The notes under the pieces are model-generated. The model saw only the letters and a program-made list of their open reading frames with translations, was not told the origin of the DNA and searched no databases. From Sporosarcina cascadiensis (GTDB lineage: Bacteria; Bacillota; Bacilli; Bacillales_A; Planococcaceae), in contig NZ_WHVV01000002.1 in assembly GCF_009650995.1 (NCBI RefSeq), forward strand, positions 212,208 to 276,207: a DNA stretch of 64,000 nucleotides. The letters are read 5' to 3'. A program made the position numbers and the translations under genes. This document shows, in pieces, positions 1 through 8,151 of this stretch (positions are counted from its first letter, which is position 1; every line of letters starts with the position of its first letter).

Positions 1-73
1 CGTCATACAGAGGAAATGGAAGCACTCCGTCATCCTGCATGACTTCTACTGAAATCATTTTAAACGTCTTCAT
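1..73 (-). CDS. ywpF: YwpF-like protein, N-terminal fragment
   Basis: This is the first 24 codons of a leftward gene that continues beyond the window. It reads MKTFKMISVEVMQDDG and resembles the start of Bacillus YwpF, a short protein of unknown function. A GGGGTG ribosome site lies just upstream of the ATG at 73. Its position next to a divergent ssbB matches the ywpF-ssbB order of Bacillus, which is the main support for the name. Only the start can be judged here. Confidence 0.6.
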   Translation of the reverse strand, partial: MKTFKMISVEVMQDDGVLPFPLYD

Positions 74-204
74 TCGAAATCACCCCGGTACAATTTTCCT
101 CAGTATAGCACAAAAACGCGAAACAGCCGAAAATTCATTAATGCGTGAGGATCTATTCAGGTAAAGATCATAGCTATGCGGATTCCACAATAAGCCGCCG
201 AATG

Positions 205-248
205 AAAATTAATAAATCAGCCCATTATCGATCCCAAAAATGAATTTT
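205..248 (+). promoter_or_regulatory. Candidate ComK box upstream of ssbB
   Basis: A perfect AAAA-N5-TTTT box lies at 236-248. An imperfect AAAA-N5-AAAT box lies at 205-217, exactly 18 bp away. ComK sites are pairs of AT boxes separated by 8, 18 or 31 bp, and B. subtilis ssbB is a ComK-dependent competence gene. The sequence match is seen directly; ComK control is inferred. Confidence 0.45.
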
Positions 249-254
249 GCCGCT

Positions 255-284
255 TTGCCAGGACGGTTCATTCTGTCATAAGAT
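255..284 (+). promoter_or_regulatory. Probable SigA promoter of ssbB
   Basis: TTGCCA at 255-260 and TAAGAT at 279-284 are separated by 18 bp. They lie directly downstream of the AT boxes and about 30 bases before the ssbB start codon. Confidence 0.4.
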
Positions 285-315
285 TAGCTCAACCTAATGA
301 AAGGAGGAGAAACCA

Positions 316-729
316 GTGAACCAAGTGGCGTTAGTTGGGCGCATCACAAAAGATCCTGTACTGAAGGAGCTCGCTTCAGGAAGAGTCAACACGACATTCT
401 TTCTCGCCATCAACCGCACCTTCAAAAACGCAGACGGTGAGATTGCGACAGATTTTGTCCTGTGCTCTGTCTGGGGAAGAACTGCGGAGAATCTCGTTCG
501 CCACTGTGGCAAAGGATCGCTCGTGGGCGTCAGCGGCAGCATCCAGACGCGCAGCTATGAACGTGAAGACCGCACAAAAGTGTATGTCACAGAAGTTGTT
601 TGCTCAGATGTCCGTTTTCTTTCATCCAAGTCAGCGAAGCCGAATGAAACAGAAATAAAAGCGCAATCAACTGACGAAGCGTCCCAATTTGAAGTCGCTG
701 AAAAAGGACAAGCACTGCCTATTTTCTAA
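316..729 (+). CDS. ssbB: Single-stranded DNA-binding protein, competence-type
   Basis: This 137-residue SSB binds single-stranded DNA during replication, recombination or DNA uptake. The OB-fold occupies about residues 1-105 and opens with MNQVALVGRITKDP, followed by the typical FxLAxNR-like strand and the WGRTAENL segment. The start is GTG at 316, preceded by AAGGAGG at 301. It is shorter than a housekeeping SSB (about 165-175 residues), which fits the accessory SsbB class. The C-terminus ends in LPIF rather than the acidic DDDLPF-type tip, so partner binding may be weakened. Its neighbours (ywpF, ywqA, ywqB) match the Bacillus ssbB locus. The upstream AT boxes suggest competence control. 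Confidence 0.9.
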   Translation: MNQVALVGRITKDPVLKELASGRVNTTFFLAINRTFKNADGEIATDFVLCSVWGRTAENLVRHCGKGSLVGVSGSIQTRSYEREDRTKVYVTEVVCSDVRFLSSKSAKPNETEIKAQSTDEASQFEVAEKGQALPIF

Positions 730-1060
730 TACTTGCATCACTCGAAAAGAAGGGGGGAGAGAAACAGGCAAATCGGCCGTTCATCGCAGTCACTTTCACT
801 CATGATCAACTCCGAGAATGAGTACCTATAATCGAAGAGAAACGAAAAAAGAGAAAACTGGAAAGACACTACAAACAAGCATATTCGCCGAAAGAAAACA
901 CTCTGTGCGGGGGTGGGGACCCCTCAAGAGAACCAGCTATTCAGCATAGGAACTGAATAAGTTTACGCCGACTCATCCGCCGCACGTGCGTCTGGAGACC
1001 ACTTCCAGCAGCGAGCCGGCGGGATACATAAAGAATCTTTGCGGAAAGGAAGTGAACTCC
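730..1060. other. Intergenic region with a short structured stretch
   Basis: No convincing gene is seen. At about 974-1027 an inverted repeat (ATCCGCCG against CGGCGGGAT) encloses a small hairpin (CTGGA/TCCAG) just before the coiled-coil gene. It could be a folded 5' leader, but I do not recognise an RNA family. Confidence 0.25.
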
Positions 1061-1240
1061 ATGACTCTAAACCAGAAAACCCTCTCGAAACACCACCCTC
1101 CCGTCTCCCAGCAAGATATCCAGCGCCTCGAAACCCAAATCGGTCAGCTGATCCGCATCATCGCCAACCTCAACGAGCGCCTGAACTACCTCGAAACAAA
1201 CACCTCGAATCCTTTCTTCGTCCCATCCGTCAGAAAATAA
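1061..1240 (+). CDS. Small hypothetical coiled-coil protein
   Basis: This is a 59-residue protein of unknown function. The ATG at 1061 is preceded by GGAAAGGA about 10 bases upstream; a longer reading from 986 has no comparable ribosome site. Residues about 20-47 form a heptad-like amphipathic helix (IQRLETQIGQLIRI and on), so it is probably a short dimeric or trimeric coiled coil. A strong bidirectional terminator follows the stop codon immediately, which supports it as a real transcription unit. It sits between ssbB and the convergent ywqA gene. No catalytic motif is visible. Confidence 0.5.
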   Translation: MTLNQKTLSKHHPPVSQQDIQRLETQIGQLIRIIANLNERLNYLETNTSNPFFVPSVRK

Positions 1241-1285
1241 CAAGAAAAGACCAGCATCCGCTCGAGATGCTGGTCTTTTCTTTGG
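1241..1285. terminator. Bidirectional intrinsic terminator
   Basis: A near-perfect 17-bp stem (AAGAAAAGACCAGCATC and its complement) closes a 7-base loop, with A- and T-rich flanks. It can end both the small rightward gene and the leftward ywqA transcript. Confidence 0.85.
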
Positions 1286-1309
1286 TTGTATTGCGGGAAG
1301 TGTTGGGCT

Positions 1310-1442
1310 ATGAGTATGGGGGCGGGTTCAATGATCACGCCGGTGTGCGCTATGATCACGCGGTTTGGGCGAATGATCATGCAGCCGGTGTGTATGAGCG
1401 GCTGGGGCAGGGCAATGAGCGCTTGAGCGGATTCTATGATCA
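1310..1442 (-). repeat. 21-bp-phased heptad array 1
   Basis: Seven 7-bp units start at 1310, 1331, 1352, 1373, 1394, 1415 and 1436, exactly 21 bp apart. On the plus strand they read ATGATCA (four times), ATGAGCG (twice) and ATGAGTA (once), which is YGMTCAT-like on the minus strand. The 14-bp spacers differ. The array lies between the end of ywqA and its terminator. No further unit fits the phase on either side. Confidence 0.9.
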
Positions 1443-1472
1443 TCCGCGAAGCTTCTCTGGCTAGGAGCCGCA

Positions 1473-1562
1473 CCAAACCCGGCATCAGCCGAACCAAACC
1501 GGCATCAGCCGAACCAAACCGGCGTCGCACCGCGCCAAACTCAAACCCCGCCCCGCCAAACC
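1473..1562 (-). repeat. Second 21-bp-period array with CCAAACC motif
   Basis: Five copies of CCAAAC(C) begin at 1473, 1494, 1514, 1535 and 1556, so the spacing is 21, 20, 21 and 21 bp. Some spacers repeat (GGCATCAGCCGAA occurs twice). The array directly abuts the ywqA stop codon and shares the period, but not the motif, of the neighbouring heptad array. Confidence 0.75.
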
Positions 1563-1566
1563 CATC

Positions 1567-4308
1567 TCAATTAAAACTCAGCAAATCCTCCAGCTCGCGA
1601 TCATTTAGCTCCGTCAGCCACTGGCTCGAATGAATCAAATCGGCTGACAATGCCGCTTTCTCGCCGAGCATCTGGTCAATCTTCTCTTCAATTGTCCCGA
1701 CCGTCACAAACTTATGCACGTGCACGAACTTCGTCTGGCCGATCCGGTACGCGCGGTCTGTCGCCTGGTTTTCGACAGCGGGATTCCACCAGCGGTCCGC
1801 ATGCAGTACGTGATTCGCCTGCGTCAAGTTCAATCCAGTGCCGCCGGCTTTTAGCGACAGGATGAAAATAGGGAACTCGCCGTTCTGGAACGCTTCGACC
1901 AACGCATCGCGCTGTCCTTTCGGCATACTGCCCGTCAAGAATGGCACATCAATGCCATGCAGCTCCGACAGGCACTGGCGCAGCATCTGGCCCATACCGA
2001 TGTACTGCGTGAAGATCAGGCATTGCTCGCCGTTCGCCGCAATCTCCGCGGCCATCGAGACGATCCGCGCGAGTTTATTAGAACGTTTCGTCAGCTCGGA
2101 AGCGGGCACCTGCGTTTCTTTCAAGAACAATGCCGGGTGATTGCAAAGCTGCTTCAAGCGGCTCAGCATTTTCAAAATCAAACCTTTGCGCTCAAATCCG
2201 GTCAGCGTTTCCAGCTTAAACTTCGTCTCATCGACAAAGCTTTCGTAAAGCGCTGCCTGCTCTGTCGTCAGCGGAACATATTCATTCTGCTCAAGTTTCT
2301 CCGGCAGATTCAAGCGCAAGGCCGGATCATTTTTCGTCCGCCGCATCATGAACGGCTGAATGCGCGCGCGCAATTTCCGCTTCTCCGCTTCGAGGTCATC
2401 CCGCTCAATCGGTACGATAAATTCCTCGCTGAACTTGCGGAAACTGCCGAGATAGCCTTTATGAATGAAATCAAAAATCGCCCACAGCTCAGACAGTCGG
2501 TTTTCGATCGGCGTACCGGTCAGCGCAATATGGTGAACGCCGTGCAGTTTGCGAATCGCCCGCGATTGCTTCGTCTGCAGATTCTTGATATTTTGCGCTT
2601 CATCGATCGCCACACTCGCAAATGTATATTCCGACAGCATCTCGCCGTCCTGCGTGGCGGTGCCGTATGTCGTCAAAATTACATCTGCTTCCTGCCGGGC
2701 CATCATCTCGCCGAACTGTTCCTCACGCGCCCGGTTCGTTCCATAATGCAAATGCACCCGCAAAGAAGGTGCAAACCGCTCCAGCTCCTTCTGCCAGTTG
2801 CCCATGACACTCGTCGGGCAGATGATCAGCGAAGGAGAATTCGTCTCCGGCAAATCATGCACATACAATAAGTAGGCAATGAGCTGAACCGTTTTTCCGA
2901 GTCCCATATCGTCAGCCAGCACGGCGCCAAAGTCGTTAGCCCGCATGAAATGAAGCCATTCAAAGCCTTCCTGCTGATACGGACGAAGCTCTGCCTGCAG
3001 CGATTCCGGCACCGGCACTTCCGGCAGCCCTTTCTTCTCCTGCAGCATCGTCATCACCTTACGCAGTGACTGCTGCATCGAGAACGCCACGAGCGGATCA
3101 TCCTCATCTTCCTCGTCCAGCACCGGCGCAATCTCTTCCGGCACCTCATGGAACAGCAGATCCTTCACCGTCCACTCGCCGTCATCCACCTGCTCCATCA
3201 ACTCACGGATCCGCTTAAGCCACGCCGGATCCAAATGAAACCACTCATCGCCCGCGCGGATATATTCACGGTTCTCATCCACCATGCGCTGAAATTGCTC
3301 ACGGTCAATATTTTCTCCGGCCAATGAAAACTGCCAATTAAACGACAGCACCTGATCGAGACTCGCAGATGAACGGTATGACTGCATGCCGGCAGATGTC
3401 CGGATCTTCAGCTTCGTCTCCGTAACCGATTTCAGCCACGCCGGCAGAATTACCGGATAATCAAATGCCTGGCACAGAGGCAGGTCTTCCTGAATAAACA
3501 CCCGCACTTGCGCATCATTCAGCAGCTCATGGACAAATTGATCTTCCGCAGCAAGCTCAATGGAACGGAAAATCCCTGCCATTTCCGCCTGACGTTCCTG
3601 AATATCCGGTGCAAACTTCTTACGTGCAGCAGGCAAAGCTTCCTCAATCGGAGCATGTACTTTGCGAATCGCAGGCGACCACTGCGCACCGCGTTCGCTG
3701 ATCAGGATGGTCTCCAGCAGCCAGTCCGTCTCGTCAATATCGGGCTCCGTCAAACGCAGCGCCACACGGAACGGCAGCTTAGTGGATTCACTATGCGGCC
3801 AGCCGTATTGCTGGAAGTGGGGGAGCAGCGCAGGGAAATCCTTCATGGACACACCGAGCGTCGCCAGCTGACCGCGGACAGCCAGCGAAACATAGCGTCC
3901 CGCTTGATCCGACAGACCGGTTTCCTGCATATCAAACGTTAAACCTCCGTCGGTTGCCTGGATATGCGAAAACAGCTTAGGGTCCTGCCAGAGCCGTGCC
4001 GCTTCCCGAATCGCCGTCAGCACATCGTCATCTTCTTCTGTCGCACCTGCATAATGAACATACGGATGCCCTGCAGAAGAAAACAAGCGCAGCAATTCAT
4101 CAATCGTCACGTCAATCCAGCCGTCACGCTGCGGAACGAGCATGCCGTACAGCGTCGGTTCATCCGAATAAAACAAATACGATACGAGCATGTCCGACGA
4201 AATATCCCGAAGTTCTCCGGCGACATTCGCGCTGACCAGGAACGCACCGTCCTGTCCTTCTTTCAGCGTTAATTCCAAGGCAAGTTGCAAGATGTTCGAT
4301 TGGGTCAT
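1567..4308 (-). CDS. ywqA: SNF2-family DNA-dependent ATPase/helicase
   Basis: This 913-residue SWI2/SNF2 ATPase probably translocates on DNA and remodels protein-DNA complexes. The motor fills the C-terminal half: Walker A DDMGLGKT near residue 467, DEAQ near 569, the ALTGTPIENR motif soon after, and QATDRAYRIGQ near 851. The N-terminal half is the substrate/accessory region typical of bacterial YwqA-type proteins. The chosen ATG at 4308 overlaps the TGA of ywqB as ATGA and has an AAAGGAAA site, so translation is probably coupled. An in-frame extension to 4395 lies inside ywqB and is unlikely. Two 21-bp-period arrays follow the stop codon. Confidence 0.93.
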   Translation of the reverse strand: MTQSNILQLALELTLKEGQDGAFLVSANVAGELRDISSDMLVSYLFYSDEPTLYGMLVPQRDGWIDVTIDELLRLFSSAGHPYVHYAGATEEDDDVLTAIREAARLWQDPKLFSHIQATDGGLTFDMQETGLSDQAGRYVSLAVRGQLATLGVSMKDFPALLPHFQQYGWPHSESTKLPFRVALRLTEPDIDETDWLLETILISERGAQWSPAIRKVHAPIEEALPAARKKFAPDIQERQAEMAGIFRSIELAAEDQFVHELLNDAQVRVFIQEDLPLCQAFDYPVILPAWLKSVTETKLKIRTSAGMQSYRSSASLDQVLSFNWQFSLAGENIDREQFQRMVDENREYIRAGDEWFHLDPAWLKRIRELMEQVDDGEWTVKDLLFHEVPEEIAPVLDEEDEDDPLVAFSMQQSLRKVMTMLQEKKGLPEVPVPESLQAELRPYQQEGFEWLHFMRANDFGAVLADDMGLGKTVQLIAYLLYVHDLPETNSPSLIICPTSVMGNWQKELERFAPSLRVHLHYGTNRAREEQFGEMMARQEADVILTTYGTATQDGEMLSEYTFASVAIDEAQNIKNLQTKQSRAIRKLHGVHHIALTGTPIENRLSELWAIFDFIHKGYLGSFRKFSEEFIVPIERDDLEAEKRKLRARIQPFMMRRTKNDPALRLNLPEKLEQNEYVPLTTEQAALYESFVDETKFKLETLTGFERKGLILKMLSRLKQLCNHPALFLKETQVPASELTKRSNKLARIVSMAAEIAANGEQCLIFTQYIGMGQMLRQCLSELHGIDVPFLTGSMPKGQRDALVEAFQNGEFPIFILSLKAGGTGLNLTQANHVLHADRWWNPAVENQATDRAYRIGQTKFVHVHKFVTVGTIEEKIDQMLGEKAALSADLIHSSQWLTELNDRELEDLLSFN

Positions 4309-5879
4309 AGCAGCAAGTTTCCTTTCTCCATTTCTTCCATCAGTGCACGCAGGCGGGGAAATTGCTGGCGGACTGTGTTGATATAACGGTTCCAAAATTC
4401 ATTGCGGCCGTCACGTTTGGCAGCCGTTTTCATTTGCTTCCATAAACGCACGGCACGGCGGTAACTGTCGCGATTCTTTTCTTTTACTAATTTCAAAGCT
4501 TCCGCATGCATCAGCGGGAATACCGCCCTCGAATCTTCGGCAAGTGCCTTTTTCAGCGCATTGCCATCAATCATATCGACTGAATTCCGGGTCAGATGCA
4601 TCAGCGCAGCCCACTCGTCATACCGGCTTCTTTCGAATAAAAATTGCCCGTACGCGCGGTTCGCTTCCGGTCCGTATGACTGAAACAGCTGGTCCCGCTG
4701 TTCTTCAGGTACATCCGATAATGCCAGCAGCTGATCGATATCTTCCGCAAAAGCCGGGCGGTTGCGGACAGCCAGCTGCTGATAATAGTCCGCGAGGTGG
4801 GGAAGCAGCTGCAGCATAATCGACCGGACAATGTCAAAATCCTCGTCCTCTTTCGCATACAGCGCAAACGCCAGCCACTGCGGAACAGCCGTCGGATCCA
4901 GCACTTCCAATTCGCGATCCAGCTCGTCAAAACGCCCCGACGTCAAATAAAGAAATGCACGGAACAGCGAAGCATCCGTCGAAGTTTCATTTTCCAGGCG
5001 GCGGATTGCCTCAGATAATTCGGCTTCATCGGTATAGAGCTCTGTATAAACGAGCCTGAACGCCTCAAAACGTTTCGAGAATAAGCCGTCTTCTTCCACT
5101 GCAAACGAATGAATCAGATCCTTCAGCCTGATATGGAAGGCATCGGTTTCAAACAGCCGGGATTTCGAACTCAGCTGAATAATGCCGGCCTTCAATTCGG
5201 ACAGCTGTTCATTGAGCCAGATCGTCAGCTGCCACTTGCCGTACTGATAGGAATCGTTCGATGATAGCTCGCTGTTCAGGAACCGCCAGGCCGCCTGTAG
5301 CAGCGTTAATTCGTAGTACAGCGTAAAGAGCGGCTTCCATTCCCATTCAAAAGGAGAAAGCCGCGTCTTCTGCTGTTCGATTTTCGATGCGTAATGCAAA
5401 AAGCCCGTCGGTCCGTCTTTGTGATCGAGTTCCCCGAGCGGCTTCACCAGTTGTGTCAAAGCAGAAATCCAGGCATCCGGCGTACGCTGCTGGATAGAGA
5501 GCTGCGTCTGCACCGAGCCGGACTGCCGCCAGTTATGCAGCCAGTCCGACAGCGAATGAAACTGCGAATACAAATGAAAGACGACCGCGATCTGATGCGC
5601 GCACCAGCTGTCGTTCAGGCAGGTGCAGTAAGGCTCCATCGTCTGAAAAGAAAGCCGTGCGAATTCCGACTCCGTGCCTGAAATGTTGGCCATCAGCGAC
5701 TGTTCGCTTTGTGTGTAGCGGTAGGCGCCGATTGCGTTCATGCGGACTAAAGAAGCCGCCTTGCGGACGGTCTCCGCCTGCTGCGGCACAGTCGGCTGGA
5801 ATGTATGTTTAATATGGTTCATGAATTCTTCAATTTCACGTTCGTGCAAATTTGCGATGCGTTCAATCGTCATTTGCAT
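4305..5879 (-). CDS. ywqB: SWIM zinc-finger protein, YwqB-like
   Basis: This 524-residue protein carries a SWIM zinc finger at about residues 80-92, with spacing CxC-x5-CxH (CTC...CAH). SWIM fingers bind DNA or protein and often accompany SNF2 ATPases, so it likely works with the overlapping downstream ywqA product. The rest is helical with no other motif I can name. AAGGAG lies 8 bases before the ATG at 5879, and the second ATG six bases on would be too far. The pair ywqB-ywqA matches the Bacillus order. The exact biochemical role is unknown. Confidence 0.85.
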   Translation of the reverse strand: MQMTIERIANLHEREIEEFMNHIKHTFQPTVPQQAETVRKAASLVRMNAIGAYRYTQSEQSLMANISGTESEFARLSFQTMEPYCTCLNDSWCAHQIAVVFHLYSQFHSLSDWLHNWRQSGSVQTQLSIQQRTPDAWISALTQLVKPLGELDHKDGPTGFLHYASKIEQQKTRLSPFEWEWKPLFTLYYELTLLQAAWRFLNSELSSNDSYQYGKWQLTIWLNEQLSELKAGIIQLSSKSRLFETDAFHIRLKDLIHSFAVEEDGLFSKRFEAFRLVYTELYTDEAELSEAIRRLENETSTDASLFRAFLYLTSGRFDELDRELEVLDPTAVPQWLAFALYAKEDEDFDIVRSIMLQLLPHLADYYQQLAVRNRPAFAEDIDQLLALSDVPEEQRDQLFQSYGPEANRAYGQFLFERSRYDEWAALMHLTRNSVDMIDGNALKKALAEDSRAVFPLMHAEALKLVKEKNRDSYRRAVRLWKQMKTAAKRDGRNEFWNRYINTVRQQFPRLRALMEEMEKGNLLL

Positions 5880-6004
5880 CGAATCAACTCCTTATAAAAA
5901 AGCATTCCCTCTATTATAGCGGTTTCCGGAGTGCTTTACCACTGCTTGAGAAGAAGGTGGAAGATTCATTTTTGAAGTGTCTGTGATATGAAACGTGGTA
6001 AGTA

Positions 6005-6235
6005 GGAGGAGACCGTTTCCCTGCGTTCCAGACGGACGCTTTCGGGAGGGCCCTCGGTGAGCCAAGCGAACAGCGAAGGGTTCGCTTTGCCGTATTTCTG
6101 CGCTCTTTGCAGAAATTAAGGCAATACAGGGTTCTTTCTACACGCTATTTTCGCTTCGCTCCCCTTAGTTGTCTCATCCTATCGGGCTGATCCTCCCCGA
6201 GTCGCCGTCTTCCACTCCGGTACACTGGCTGGTTT
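6005..6235. repeat. Imperfect palindromic repeat, copy 1
   Basis: GACGGACGCTTTCGGGAGGG near the left and CTGATCCTCCCCGAGTCGCC near the right are largely inverted copies of each other. The same block recurs at about 7575-7715. This copy has an extra stretch of about 90 bases in its middle (around 6070-6155). Confidence 0.6.
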
Positions 6236-6426
6236 TTCAGAACTTTTTGTGTGGGTATGCAGTATGAGCATAATATTAGAGATTATTACGGTAGGTGAAG
6301 TGTTTCATGCACTACTTATCATTCTGCAAAGGCTAAGATTCTTGTAGTTAATACAATTGCGTAATCGAGCAACCAAACCACACCAACTAAACTCGTACTC
6401 TGCCAAAAAAGCTACATGATATACAT

Positions 6427-6536
6427 TCCCCACGTCAGCGAAGGCGCAACTGCGGGGTCGGCCGTTGCTGTGAGACTGCTGGCACGCCTTTCGCCAGTAG
6501 GCTCATATCGTAAGGCAATCCCCCAGCGCCGAAGCG
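6427..6536. ncRNA. Structured element with a long hairpin (class unknown)
   Basis: TGTGAG-A-CTGCTGGC at 6469-6483 pairs with GCCAGTAG-G-CTCATA ending at 6507, with two wobble pairs. Flanking G/C-rich segments (GCGGGG, CCCCC, GCGCC) could form outer stems. No promoter or terminator is obvious. It may be a folded RNA or a mobile palindromic repeat. Confidence 0.3.
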
Positions 6537-6734
6537 GGTTAAAACTACAAATACACAACCCGTTCAAACCTCAATGAGTACTGGACAAGTTATCAAAAAT
6601 AGAATCTAGTGTAGAACCGAAAATCTATTGACATATTTGATGGAACTGGACACATATCATTCACAAAAGCCTTCTAATTGTGATATATTATTAATAATCG
6701 GAATATTCATTAAATTAACAAGGAGGGAGACATC

Positions 6735-7184
6735 ATGTTGCTCATCCAGCGAATCAAGCCCTTTTTCACCAGTCAGGAAGAGTTCAACTTACGTCTTGTA
6801 TTCGCCTATCAGTATTTTTCCATTAAAAAGAATGACGAAGTGTTCCAGTTTGTACCGTCTGAGGGCAAGGAGATTATCATCAATACGAAAAGTCTGCAAA
6901 TTGAGAACTTAGGAGAGGTATTTGTCTTTCAGCGGGGGAGTCGGTTCATCAGGATCCCACTTTATCAATTATTGCTAGTTTCCGATTTGCATATGCATTT
7001 GTCGACTATACTCGAAGGAGCGATGGAAGTGGAAGGCCATCTAAAAGAGGAAAGTGCGCGTGAAGCAGAGGGATTGGTGCAGCAATTGGAGAAAGAGAAT
7101 TGGGAACGCATGGTGGATTATGCGCTGGAAACGAAAAACCGGCTCTTGTTTAAGGAGTTGACGGAAGGACTGCGACTGATTTGA
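6735..7184 (+). CDS. IDEAL-domain protein
   Basis: This 149-residue cytoplasmic protein ends in an IDEAL-type helix pair (MVDYALETKNRLLFKELTEGL, about residues 125-145). That domain occurs in small Bacillales proteins such as YpiB. The first 100 residues form a beta-rich region I do not recognise. AAGGAGGG precedes the ATG with good spacing, and a strong terminator follows at 7201. It stands alone, so context says little about its role. It may be a regulatory adaptor, as other IDEAL proteins are, but that is inference. Confidence 0.65.
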   Translation: MLLIQRIKPFFTSQEEFNLRLVFAYQYFSIKKNDEVFQFVPSEGKEIIINTKSLQIENLGEVFVFQRGSRFIRIPLYQLLLVSDLHMHLSTILEGAMEVEGHLKEESAREAEGLVQQLEKENWERMVDYALETKNRLLFKELTEGLRLI

Positions 7185-7200
7185 TGACTATCACCAATTA

Positions 7201-7253
7201 AAAAACACCTCAGTTGAACCGCATCATACATGCGTCAAAACCGAGGTGTTTTT
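7201..7253. terminator. Intrinsic terminator
   Basis: AAAAACACCTC at 7201 pairs with GAGGTGTTTTT at 7243-7253 across a long loop. It ends the IDEAL-domain gene and could also serve the small leftward ORF ending at 7284. Confidence 0.75.
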
Positions 7254-7283
7254 ATGTTGACTGAAACTGTATCGACCATGTCC

Positions 7284-7385
7284 TCATAGTGTCAGGAAAT
7301 GGAGCGCCAGTACGAAAAGTCCAGATCCGCCAAGGCCCATTGCAAAGTCCTGCCACGTAAACTCAATCGTCTTTTCCAAGTTCAT
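7284..7385 (-). CDS. Candidate 33-residue small membrane protein
   Basis: This short ORF starts at the ATG at 7385 behind AAAGGAG, a strong ribosome site, and encodes 33 residues. The second half (about residues 16-33, MGLGGSGLFVLALHFLTL) is hydrophobic and could be a single membrane segment. A TATAAT-like -10 lies upstream on the same strand at 7461-7456. The bidirectional terminator at 7201-7253 lies downstream. I know no family match; the case rests on ribosome site, hydrophobicity and position. Confidence 0.4.
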   Translation of the reverse strand: MNLEKTIEFTWQDFAMGLGGSGLFVLALHFLTL

Positions 7386-7574
7386 CGCTCATCACTCCTT
7401 TATGTAATGTCACGGGTCAACGCCCTTATTACTTGACATACCCGCGATATGATCAATTATAACCGATATTACGGATTTTTAAACATTCAGATTATTAAAT
7501 GATTATATTTTACTAGGGAATTTCGGATAAATGAGTCTGGGGACTAAGGAGGGGGAGATGCTTAGGATGGTAGG

Positions 7575-7715
7575 TGGGGATTTGCGCTTCAGGCGGTACG
7601 CTTTCCGGAGGGCCCGCGGTGAGCCAACCTGGTCGCTTCGCTCCCCTAGGTTGTCATCACCTGTCGGGCTGATCCTCCCGGAGTCGACCGCCTTACGCTC
7701 CAATCCTAGTTTTCT
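7575..7715. repeat. Imperfect palindromic repeat, copy 2
   Basis: GGCGGTACGCTTTCCGGAGG near the left mirrors CCTCCCGGAGTCGACCGCC near the right, with GGTGAGCCAACC...GGTTGTCATCACC inside. It matches the block at about 6005-6235 but lacks that copy's internal extension. The remaining bases to 7929 show no gene. Confidence 0.65.
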
Positions 7716-7929
7716 GGTAGATAGATTTAGAAGGTTCATTGAAGTTGTTATTTTAACTAGTTTGAGCTCTTAATAGGGGAAAGTAGTGATTAACATATCG
7801 TGATGGTAATCTAGTTATCGATGCTTTCAAAAGAAGTTCAGGTGAGCTGAACATTTTTGCGCTATTGATATAGTGGCAACTAAATATACAGACATAAAAA
7901 ATGCAGCCACCTCATATCGCAGCCGCATT

Positions 7930-8151
7930 TCATTTCATACTGTTAAAGTATTCTTCTGTGACCTGTAACTGCTTATAAAGTATTTCCTTCCATAAATGTC
8001 CTCTTACTTCCCCGGTTCCCCTAGAAACTTTTGTCCGTTTAATTGTGCCATCATCAGTAACTTTTCTGAAATAAATATGATGGCCTTTCTTTTTGAATTC
8101 TTCCCAGCCGTCACGCTGGCAAAAGCGTTCTATTTCTCTCCAGCTAGGCAC
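7930..8151 (-). CDS. HicA-like mRNA interferase toxin
   Basis: This 73-residue protein resembles HicA toxins, small double-stranded-RNA-binding-fold ribonucleases that cut mRNA. The core matches: xGWEEFKKKGHHIYF at about residues 15-28 aligns with the family's DGW...KGSHHxF, with the conserved histidine kept and serine changed to histidine. It overlaps the 3' end of the upstream antitoxin gene by 22 bases, in antitoxin-first order. It is slightly longer than typical HicA (about 60 residues). Activity is inferred from the family. Confidence 0.65.
   Translation of the reverse strand: MPSWREIERFCQRDGWEEFKKKGHHIYFRKVTDDGTIKRTKVSRGTGEVRGHLWKEILYKQLQVTEEYFNSMK

Larger units (their letters stand above)
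5880..6734. other. Long gene-free region carrying repeat elements
   Basis: No coding sequence is supported in these 855 bases. They hold one copy of an imperfect palindromic repeat (about 6005-6235) and a hairpin-rich element (about 6427-6536), both listed separately. A TTGACA at 6628-6633 may belong to the promoter of the next gene, but no good -10 is clear. Confidence 0.5.

Noticed and set aside
1957-2871. Rightward open frame of 304 codons opposite ywqA
   Set aside because: It is the antisense shadow of a well-supported SNF2 gene, has no ribosome site and no recognisable protein features.
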